Source of the DNA: a virus
IMG/VR virus record: IMGVR_UViG_3300036761_001135
Location: 1 to 64,000 of that record
Strand: one strand, 5' to 3'
Length of the DNA: 64,000 bases
This document shows positions 54,401 through 60,336 of the stretch, one piece after another (the first letter of the stretch is position 1; each line of letters starts with the position of its first letter). The notes beneath the pieces are model-generated. The model saw only the letters and a program-made list of their open reading frames with translations. It was not told the origin of the DNA and searched no databases. Both the position numbers and the translations under genes were made by a program.

Positions 54401-56649
54401 ACTTCGAGTCCAACCTTGAGGACTCCTTGCGAGACATCGCGGGCGTGTCCACGCAGGCCATCTCGGCTTTCTTCCAGAGGGTGGATGCCATCGACGCCTG
54501 CATAGTGGATCGTCCGCATCCATTCTCCAGCGAGGTCTGGGTGGCTGGGTCGCCGGCGACGTTCACTTGGGATACGCTATGTCGGAAGATCGAGCGGAGA
54601 CTGCCGGGTGGATTTGTAGAAGCCGCATGGGCACCGAAGGAATCTCCAAGCCATCCTCGTTGGATTCATATTGATACTTCCATCAGTGGGGACTGCGTGA
54701 CGGCGGATACGCTGGTGGCAACCCCGGCTGGGAACGTTCGCATTGATTCCATCGTTGCGGGAACTCCTGTGTATAGTCTGGGTGCAGACGGAAAGTTCAC
54801 GGTTGCCACTGCGACGAATCCTGGTCTGAAACGGCGGGAGTCGCCGTTGGTACGTGTCGTGACAGATGGGGGATCGATTCGGTGTACGCCCGATCACAAG
54901 TTCATGTTGCGTGATGGAACATATTGCGAGGCCAGGCTTTTGCGGGATGGAGATTCGTTGATGCCACTGTACAGGCGTTGTTCAGCTAAGCATCCTGGAC
55001 GTCGCGGGGGTGGAGGGTACGAGGAAATTTATCAGCCTGCGTCAGAGCGGTATGCGGCAGCTCATCGTGCGGTGGCGGAATATAAGATAGGTAGATTGCT
55101 AACTGAAGACGAGTGCGTTCACCATGTGGGAACCGAGAATCCAGACAATAAGTTAGACAACCGGCCAGAGAATCTGGAGGTGATGGCGAAGCGGGACCAC
55201 TGGCGTTTACACCAGACGCTGATTGTCGCCTACAACAAAAGTGAGCGGCATCGTGCCTGGGCTCGGGAGTGGGGGCTATGGTCTTGCACGCATCCGACGC
55301 CTGCCATGGTGGAGGCGCGTCGTCGGAATGGGAGTGCGCGGTGCCGATTGATCAATGCTGGGGAATCGAACCCATCCAAGCTGGAGAAAAATAGGAAGCG
55401 ATTTGGGGACATGGTGCGGGAGCGGCATGCCAATGGTTTGTGTACGGAGAACTACAAGAATTTTAAAAGACCTGAAGTACGTGAGAAAACTCGTGCGGCG
55501 GTGTCGATTTCCAGTCGAAATCGCCAATGGAGCGATGAGAGCCGACGCAAGTTATCCATTCGCCGACAGGAATACTTGGCCAGGGTTGCCTCGGGGGAAA
55601 TCGAACAGAAGCCGGTTAGCGCGGAGACACGGGCTAAGATGTCTGCGTCGCGTCGTGGCAAGACATGGACAGATCAGGCTAGAACGAATCATATGGCTTC
55701 CTTGAAGCAACAGGAGTGGACAGAAGAGAGCCGGGCTAAGATAGCAGACGCCAATAGAAACCGCGTGTGGAGTGAGGAGAGCCGTCAGAAATGTGCAGAG
55801 GCACAACGGAGACGGCATGAGAAGAAGCAGTCACAGCGGGAGATTAAGAATCACAAGGTTTTGCGGGTGGAGGATGCGGGCCATGAGGATGTGTATTGCC
55901 TGACGGTGGACGGTGAGCACAACTTCGTGGTGGTGTTTGGCGAGGATCGATTTTCGTCTGGGGTTGTGATCCACAACAGCACAGGATTCGTGATGGGGCG
56001 GATAGAAAGATGGGTAGAGGTAGTGCGCCGTGACGGGGACGGCCATGCCTATACGGACACCGCGCCTTATTACGTCATCGAGGTGCTTCTGTGCATTCGG
56101 CCTCCGACCGGCGATCAAATCTACATGCCGGATTTGAGAAGGCTGGTTTACGAATTGCAGGCGCATGGTTTTCCTATCCATGGGTTTTCGTCAGATTCAT
56201 TCCAAGCCGTGGAAATGCACCAACAGATTCGGCGGCACGGAATCCATACCGAGCTGATTTCGATGGACCGCATCATAGATCCCTATGAGGAGTTGAAGTC
56301 GGCAATTTATGAAAAAAGGATTGAGTATTACGGGTATACTCCATTGCTTCAAGAACTAAGATCGCTTGAGTATGATCGTGTAAAAGGAAAAATAGACCAT
56401 CCTCGTCATGCCAGTAAGGACGTTGCCGATGCATTGGCTGGCGTGGTCTGGGGCCTTCGCCAACAGGCCGCTCGCTTGCCGTGGGCTGCGGATGCTGATA
56501 CACCAATAAGAGCGGTCGGTCATGAGCATGGCTGGGTGAGCGACATGATCCCAGCGGAGGACGTGGATCTCGAAGATGTGAGGTTAACTCGCAGGACGGG
56601 TGCCGCCGCATTAGATATCATGCTCCCATTTTTCATAGGAGATGACTGA
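51424..56649 (+). CDS. terL: Large terminase subunit with two inteins
   Basis: A 1741-residue precursor. The exteins join to a 686-residue T4 gp17-like protein: Walker A LTGSIGAGKN (109-116), Walker B FSCMLDE (215-221), coupling motif VMVSSA, then the RuvC-like nuclease with HIDTSISGD-STG, FSSDSFQ and a final KDVADALAGVVWGL. Intein A follows the Walker B Glu and intein B sits in the first nuclease Asp motif, so both active sites need splicing. Cuts and pumps DNA into the prohead through the portal encoded next. Confidence 0.92.
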   Translation: MIVTGNNGRRRSIRTTSEDVLSFEDGYALCTPEERALVHALLSDDHPNDAAKLSLELNDSLYQRPLVPIQQFIEDPYYLGDSMMTLYPALKQDIIDLFAAPYREVVLTGSIGAGKNFLASAAICRILYELSCLKNPQMTFGMSPGTEMVIMLISKNLVLAREVMKTSIDDKVKLSPYFMQHFTPKFSTDYTLFPNNIRMTIGSYGAERALGANIFSCMLDECLSGSAWLQIKINIDFCAGLCDTIGMSVGDLWAMGPSDRDGLLVEALDHVTGRQTWTPFRMRLSTVQPLVRIEAEANPGSCRAIEPSLEHPVLVRRGDWLVYVPAIEISVGDEVAWRRDDGEKGRDTERGDEGTSIGGGEPADWRTQSILGEDAQRGDSSFVCGERAEAVDGDAPKRGDKGEEIGIFEGARHVCGDAGKDGSFGKGTLYAGVACEEVGRDAGTCCSRAGTDATNSTCRARSSVEWEAEDGTASTGVERGEARVAGPCAHRGVAGQDFGGERAGDQRSGAVIPLPCVIAGWRGGSMPDGERRSFGAPPMCGEECNSGRWRRSYDVGAIQHKRTKSVDSGRLSCDEGRRGAGFGGRKRPNVHVQPAYNGAHRGAVEVESGEQGSVYSCDQWEAIPKRMDRPICGQISHGPSVLSTTTCNQEEGQLCCNFSLRNDCAVQNGDGTGAGEMFVYGTWSCQCGWNGSDRVDSVHHERTSASCGARFHGDAVGRGHCRCGGGDGIWSVSRERQGAVGGIVGVVPGAQDAVCVGYQRKGVPERMDGAVCDGRVHGERAATSRALSHHADGRYLGGCRAECLRVDDLPTEYRLVRVISTRLLPAEQTYSIETDCKTFVADGCVVHNTNFPPKRSAQQINQTFGKKLTAANFDIVEKVYRSMLRRIKSRFQIAGGDFPGMVIMVSSAATLDSFTERKLRDARRDPTVFVRDHTAWTSKPRDHFCGKWFYVLCSKSSLRSRILEEGEYNEITQEFLQENNAWMIEVPIEYREDFESNLEDSLRDIAGVSTQAISAFFQRVDAIDACIVDRPHPFSSEVWVAGSPATFTWDTLCRKIERRLPGGFVEAAWAPKESPSHPRWIHIDTSISGDCVTADTLVATPAGNVRIDSIVAGTPVYSLGADGKFTVATATNPGLKRRESPLVRVVTDGGSIRCTPDHKFMLRDGTYCEARLLRDGDSLMPLYRRCSAKHPGRRGGGGYEEIYQPASERYAAAHRAVAEYKIGRLLTEDECVHHVGTENPDNKLDNRPENLEVMAKRDHWRLHQTLIVAYNKSERHRAWAREWGLWSCTHPTPAMVEARRRNGSARCRLINAGESNPSKLEKNRKRFGDMVRERHANGLCTENYKNFKRPEVREKTRAAVSISSRNRQWSDESRRKLSIRRQEYLARVASGEIEQKPVSAETRAKMSASRRGKTWTDQARTNHMASLKQQEWTEESRAKIADANRNRVWSEESRQKCAEAQRRRHEKKQSQREIKNHKVLRVEDAGHEDVYCLTVDGEHNFVVVFGEDRFSSGVVIHNSTGFVMGRIERWVEVVRRDGDGHAYTDTAPYYVIEVLLCIRPPTGDQIYMPDLRRLVYELQAHGFPIHGFSSDSFQAVEMHQQIRRHGIHTELISMDRIIDPYEELKSAIYEKRIEYYGYTPLLQELRSLEYDRVKGKIDHPRHASKDVADALAGVVWGLRQQAARLPWAADADTPIRAVGHEHGWVSDMIPAEDVDLEDVRLTRRTGAAALDIMLPFFIGDD
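52313..52326 (+). repeat. 14-bp palindromic repeat, copy 11
   Basis: CGAACCCAGGTTCG inside the N-terminal splicing domain of the first terminase intein. Confidence 0.85.
52445..53878 (+). CDS. Homing-endonuclease-like gene nested out of frame in the terminase intein
   Basis: A 477-residue protein; GGAGG at 52433-52437 lies 7 nt before ATG 52445. The N-terminus has NUMOD3-like DNA-binding repeats (NPFWGKTHSEEIRALFAEN, HQSEETKAKRSASLKG, HTEESRDKISAGN). Two copies of a domain of about 120 residues follow, each with SVWTGPF at its end and an acidic DG(V)xVxVE(G/V) core (VLVEGKD, VVVEVE), resembling a Vsr/TnsA-like nuclease fold. It ends just before intein block F. Inference: a homing endonuclease that invaded the intein. 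Confidence 0.75.
   Translation: MAKKGETLSEEMKARLSEAASQRTGELNPFWGKTHSEEIRALFAENARKQWTGTHQSEETKAKRSASLKGRVMSAETRAKMAASAKARCTPEWRAKKSAEMQERVAAGLGPTPPIQPAGPDHPLSGKPKTEQHRQALSAARLGLPGHAHTEESRDKISAGNVQAIKDRVRSYRYHVSSPDGGVVPCRTENEGRLALHLCAEKNVTAVVGEDHMTWVPYSINGQNRLTVGDFLVTRDDGVQVLVEGKDPTSMYNQRTMARIEALWKWSQENRVLFILAINGKPFPSVWTGPFVDKFLMDHLFYQRQRVIRRRVNSVVISPCGTIVPCKTEMERALARCLCMEPGVASVVGTDRTGSIPYTTSGRVHHVEPGFMVTRSDGVIVVVEVETASGLYREKDRARLEALWAWCQEHKTPFVLAINEKGFPSVWTGPFVTEEFMESVRQRRVRFRTMQTVDTLEVAVPSVCELTTCLQSTDSFA
54694..55977 (+). mobile_element. Intein 3 (terminase nuclease site), HNH type
   Basis: A 428-residue intein from Cys (CVTADTLVATPAGN) to GVVIHN with Ser as +1. Block B is CTPDHKFMLRDG. The endonuclease is HNH type: ECVHHVGTENPDN, then DNRPENLEVMAKRDHWRLH. 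NUMOD3-like repeats (SAETRAKMSASRRGKTW, TEESRAKIADANRNR, SEESRQKCAEAQ) follow. Here the endonuclease is in frame, unlike in the other terminase intein. Confidence 0.9.
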
Positions 56650-58369
56650 AATGGGCTGGACGGACACTGTCAAAAAGTTCTTCAGCCGTGACACGACTGG
56701 GAAGGTGTCCGAGCTGGCGAGGGGATCGTCTGGCGAGAACATCATGCCGCAGATGGGGCCAGGCGCTCCAAACTCTGGCATGGGCGGGGCGTACCAGCAG
56801 CTTTCCACCATGCTCTCTGTCGATGCCGATCTCATGCTTCGGTATTCCGACTATGAAAACATGGACGATTACCCGGAAATCAGCGCGGCGTTGGACATCT
56901 ATGCCGACGACGCGACGATCACGGATGCCGTGCATGGGCGGGTGATTTGGGCCACATCGAAAGACAAGATCGTCCGGGACATCATTAACGACCTGCTCCA
57001 TCGGCGCATTCGAATCGAAGAGGACATTTGGGTTGCGATTCGGACGATGGGAAAATACGGAAACATTTTCTGTGAAGTGATCGTGAACGAGAAGGGGGTG
57101 TTGGGCCTAAATTGGCTGCCACCTCCTACCATGCGTCGCATTATCGACGGTCGCGGAAACTTGGTTGGGTTTGTCCAGGATCCTTCGGGGATGTTTGCGT
57201 TCAACATTGCGACGCGTGATGACCTAGAAAAATTGCGTGTGAAACGCGATGGATCTAGCGCGGTCTTTTTCTATCCTTGGGAGGTTGTGCATTGGAGGCT
57301 TCGAGGGAAGCAGATGCGCGCCCTGTATGGCCACTCACTATTGGACTCGGCGAGGTGGATTTGGAAGCGCTTGATCATGCTGGAGGACTCCAGTCTGGTC
57401 TGCAAGCTCACCAAGTCGCCGTCGAGGTTTGCCTTCTACGTTGACACCGGGGAGATGCCGCCGCGAGAGGCGCGGGCCATGGTCGATGAGGTACGGCGTC
57501 GCTATAAGAAGAAGCGGATCGTCGATCCGTCCACAGGAAAACTAGACTTTAGAATAAATCCCATAGCACAGGACGAAGACATCTTTATCCCGACGCGGGC
57601 TGGAAAAGAGGCTTCTCGCGTTGAGGTGCTTTCCGGGCCTGACTACGACGACACCAATGTGCTTGGGTATTTTTTGAAGAAGTTGTACGCGGCGATCCGT
57701 ATTCCACCGCAGTATCTCGGCGGGACAGAGACGACAAATCGTGCTGCTCTTACTCAGGAAGACGTGCAATTCGCGCGCTTGGAATTGCGCATACAGCACG
57801 AGTTTGTGAGCGGTTTATCGCAGGTGGTGCGCGTGCATCTAGCGGCGCTCAACATCGACCCTGATTCTGTGCAGTGGGATCTGCGTATGCCGGCACCGAG
57901 CAGCATTTTCGAGATGCAGCAGATCGAGGTGTGGAACGCGCGAGCTGCATTGGCTGCGGCATTGCGAGACTTCTTCACGATGCCGTGGATTGTTGCGAAC
58001 ATCTTCCACATGTCCGAGGAAGACGCGCTGTTTGCGACCGAGGCCAAGAAGAATGAGGACGAGGCGACTGCAATGGCTCAGGCGCAGGTACAGGCTGAAA
58101 TCATGCAGAAGTTCCCAGAGCTAGGCCCGATGGGTGCCATGGGTGCCATGGGAGTGCCGCCCGAGGGAGAGCAGGGGCAGGCTGGGGCGTATGAGGACGT
58201 GCGGAAGGAGATCCGGCGTGTGTTGGCCGAGAACAGCGGAAGCAACAACGAGGTTTTGCGGCTTTTGAATCGTATTGAGCCTGCTTTGAATCGGGTTGAG
58301 CGGAAAGTGCTCAGCTCAAATCGAGCGGAGAATGCGCGGGGCCAAAACCGGGTCATGATTGCGAGGTGA
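56642..58369 (+). CDS. Portal protein, T4 gp20-like
   Basis: A 575-residue protein; ATG 56651 may be the true start because AGGAG is only 2 nt from 56642. DYPEISAALDIYADDATITDA, FCEVIVNEKGVLGLNWLPP, VVHWRLRGKQMRALYGHS and IRIPPQYLGGTE are portal motifs of the T4 group. Forms the dodecameric DNA-entry ring docking the terminase. It ends with a Gln/Ala-rich, then coiled tail. Confidence 0.88.
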   Translation: MTEMGWTDTVKKFFSRDTTGKVSELARGSSGENIMPQMGPGAPNSGMGGAYQQLSTMLSVDADLMLRYSDYENMDDYPEISAALDIYADDATITDAVHGRVIWATSKDKIVRDIINDLLHRRIRIEEDIWVAIRTMGKYGNIFCEVIVNEKGVLGLNWLPPPTMRRIIDGRGNLVGFVQDPSGMFAFNIATRDDLEKLRVKRDGSSAVFFYPWEVVHWRLRGKQMRALYGHSLLDSARWIWKRLIMLEDSSLVCKLTKSPSRFAFYVDTGEMPPREARAMVDEVRRRYKKKRIVDPSTGKLDFRINPIAQDEDIFIPTRAGKEASRVEVLSGPDYDDTNVLGYFLKKLYAAIRIPPQYLGGTETTNRAALTQEDVQFARLELRIQHEFVSGLSQVVRVHLAALNIDPDSVQWDLRMPAPSSIFEMQQIEVWNARAALAAALRDFFTMPWIVANIFHMSEEDALFATEAKKNEDEATAMAQAQVQAEIMQKFPELGPMGAMGAMGVPPEGEQGQAGAYEDVRKEIRRVLAENSGSNNEVLRLLNRIEPALNRVERKVLSSNRAENARGQNRVMIAR

Positions 58370-58372
58370 TTC

Positions 58373-59233
58373 ATGTATGCGAGGTCACAAGATTTACAGA
58401 AATGGTTGGTAGGAAGCTCCGAAGAGCTTCTCGACCGCGTGACTGAGGCGGTGGCGCATGCGGTTGGTTTTGATGTGGAGTTGATTGCCACGAAGAGCGA
58501 TTGCGCTCTGTTTAGAGATCAGTCTGGAAGGCTTTCCGAGGCGGTGTTCACTATGCGTGATGGTGTAGTGGAGGACGTTGAGATCCGGCGCGATCCTGTT
58601 CCTGTGTACGAGGAGGCGCAACTTCCCCGGCTGGTCTCGGACGAGTTGCGGGATATCACAGCGGGTCTGTTGCATGGGAAGCCGGTGACGCGAACCCAGG
58701 TTCGTGCCTTGGCTGGGATCTTACATGCCGACGAGGACTACTGGCTAGGCGACGTGCTTGCGCGCATGGACCAGGCCATATTGGCGGAGGATGCCGATCA
58801 CTGGCATACTGCCTACCAGGCGAACCATGAGAAGATCCGCACGGCGATGTGGGGGTCTATCCGGGAGCTGGAGGCGCGTATTCCGAAGACGGCGTATGCC
58901 AAATTGCCTGCTGGTCGGCTATCGGAGTTTTCTGGAGAGCTAGATGAGTCGCTTGGGATCGTTTCAAACCGCCTAATGGAGATTGTTGACGGAATCTCTA
59001 GCTTGGTGTTTGATAATGATAATGGGTTCTATGGTGCCATCCGCGAGTCGTTGATTGCTGAAGCGCAGCTCATCCATGGGCTGCTCGCCAAGGCCGTAAA
59101 GTTGATGCGCGCGGAAGATCTTGAGCGTATGGCGGTGGCCCATGATCGACTGTGCGGGCGAGCGAAAACCATGGAAGTAGTGGCTGCCTACTTGATGGGG
59201 CGGTCCAAGAAAGGCGCGGAGGAGACGAAATGA
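58373..59233 (+). CDS. Hypothetical head-region protein
   Basis: A 286-residue protein between portal and scaffold-like genes, with a beta-rich N-terminus and helical C-terminus (IAEAQLIHGLLAKAVKLMRAEDL). No family is recognised; its place suggests a prohead core or assembly factor. The palindromic repeat lies in its middle (RTQVR). Confidence 0.6.
   Translation: MYARSQDLQKWLVGSSEELLDRVTEAVAHAVGFDVELIATKSDCALFRDQSGRLSEAVFTMRDGVVEDVEIRRDPVPVYEEAQLPRLVSDELRDITAGLLHGKPVTRTQVRALAGILHADEDYWLGDVLARMDQAILAEDADHWHTAYQANHEKIRTAMWGSIRELEARIPKTAYAKLPAGRLSEFSGELDESLGIVSNRLMEIVDGISSLVFDNDNGFYGAIRESLIAEAQLIHGLLAKAVKLMRAEDLERMAVAHDRLCGRAKTMEVVAAYLMGRSKKGAEETK
58691..58704 (+). repeat. 14-bp palindromic repeat, copy 12
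   Basis: CGAACCCAGGTTCG inside the head-region gene at 58373. Confidence 0.85.
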
Positions 59234-60126
59234 AGAACAGGTACAGCACGAACACCCTGCAAGAGGATCTGAATTCTCTCGGTATTGGTGGCCTGAACGA
59301 AGACGTCATGGCATCCGTGGCGTTGGGCGTGCCGCTGGCCGAGAAAGCCTGCGCTCGTGACATGGACGACGAGGAGGATGACGACGAAGAGGACGAGGAC
59401 GGCGAGGACTACGAGGAGTCGAAGCACGACCCCATGGACGGTCCGTTCGTCACTCACACTCTGTTCGACCGTATCATGGCCTTGCCGTTCGAGCGATTGG
59501 ACGAAGAGGACATCGAGCGCGTGATCGAAGGCTTGAAGACCAAGCGCATCCCGCGCAACATCCCGGGCATCCAGGAGCGTGCGGAAGAGGTGGCTTCGGA
59601 TCTGTTGGAGCGTGTGAAGACCATCATCAAGGCAGGCAAGCGGGCGCGTATCAATGTCAGCAACTCGCCGGAGGCAAAGAAGCTGCGTCGTGAGCGTCGC
59701 CTGACCTACAAGAAAAAGAAAACCAAGATCAATCGTCGTGCAAGGATCACCGCACGCAAGGCTCCGGGCAAGCGCGCTGCTCTCAAGACCGCGATGGCGC
59801 ACCAACGCATGGGCGACAGCCAGTCCTTCGCCGTCGAGCTGGAGCACATCCTGCACGAGCACGAGGAACGGGACATGGGCGTGCGCGATGAGATCTTGAT
59901 CCGTCTCGACCGGATCATCGATCTCGTTGCCGAAGAGTTCAACGACGAGGCCGTGGTGGAAGTGTTCGAGGAGGCCGTGGAGTCTCTGTCTGCTTCCTAT
60001 GCAGCCGGTCGTCTGGACGAGGATGTCATGGACGCGGACGCCTTCCTGACGGAGCTACGTCCGATCATGGCGTTGGTCTCGAAATCGCTGGACCGACTGG
60101 ACACGGTCGGATCGGGAAACTGCTAA
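59230..60126 (+). CDS. Candidate prohead core protein
   Basis: A 298-residue protein with a long acidic run (DDEEDDDEEDEDGEDYEE, about residues 46-63), a basic middle (KKLRRERRLTYKKKKTKINRR) and helices at the end. The charge pattern recalls prohead core proteins of T4-like phages that fill the scaffold. C-rich codons suggest high expression. ATGA coupled. Confidence 0.55.
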   Translation: MKNRYSTNTLQEDLNSLGIGGLNEDVMASVALGVPLAEKACARDMDDEEDDDEEDEDGEDYEESKHDPMDGPFVTHTLFDRIMALPFERLDEEDIERVIEGLKTKRIPRNIPGIQERAEEVASDLLERVKTIIKAGKRARINVSNSPEAKKLRRERRLTYKKKKTKINRRARITARKAPGKRAALKTAMAHQRMGDSQSFAVELEHILHEHEERDMGVRDEILIRLDRIIDLVAEEFNDEAVVEVFEEAVESLSASYAAGRLDEDVMDADAFLTELRPIMALVSKSLDRLDTVGSGNC

Positions 60127-60128
60127 GG

Positions 60129-60150
60129 GGCCACCTGGGCGAGGGTGGCC
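60129..60150 (+). terminator. Strong hairpin after the core-like gene
   Basis: GGCCACC/GGTGGCC with an 8-nt loop directly after the stop at 60126. No T-run, so possibly a processing or attenuation site. Confidence 0.45.
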
Positions 60151-60191
60151 AGAGACGCCGGACGGGGACGACCTCCGGGCGGTTGGAGCTG

Positions 60192-60323
60192 ATGGGTTAC
60201 GAGTCGGTGAAGAAGGCCGCGCGTCTGAGCGGGAACAAGACGGATCGCAGGGTATCACCAGAGGCCCGGCGGAAATCGGAGCGCAATCCCTTGGCGCGAA
60301 CAGGACTTCAGCGGAAGCGCTGA
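60192..60323 (+). CDS. Small basic protein
   Basis: A 43-residue protein from ATG 60192 (GGAG 3 nt before), Lys/Arg-rich (KKAARLSGNKTDRRV). Located where T4-like phages often keep a small core protein. Weakly supported. Confidence 0.45.
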   Translation: MGYESVKKAARLSGNKTDRRVSPEARRKSERNPLARTGLQRKR

Positions 60324-60336
60324 GGAGGGTGATAAG

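Noticed and set aside
1501-58704. Palindromic repeats as transcription terminators
   Set aside because: No T-run follows any copy and several lie inside genes without harming the reading frame.
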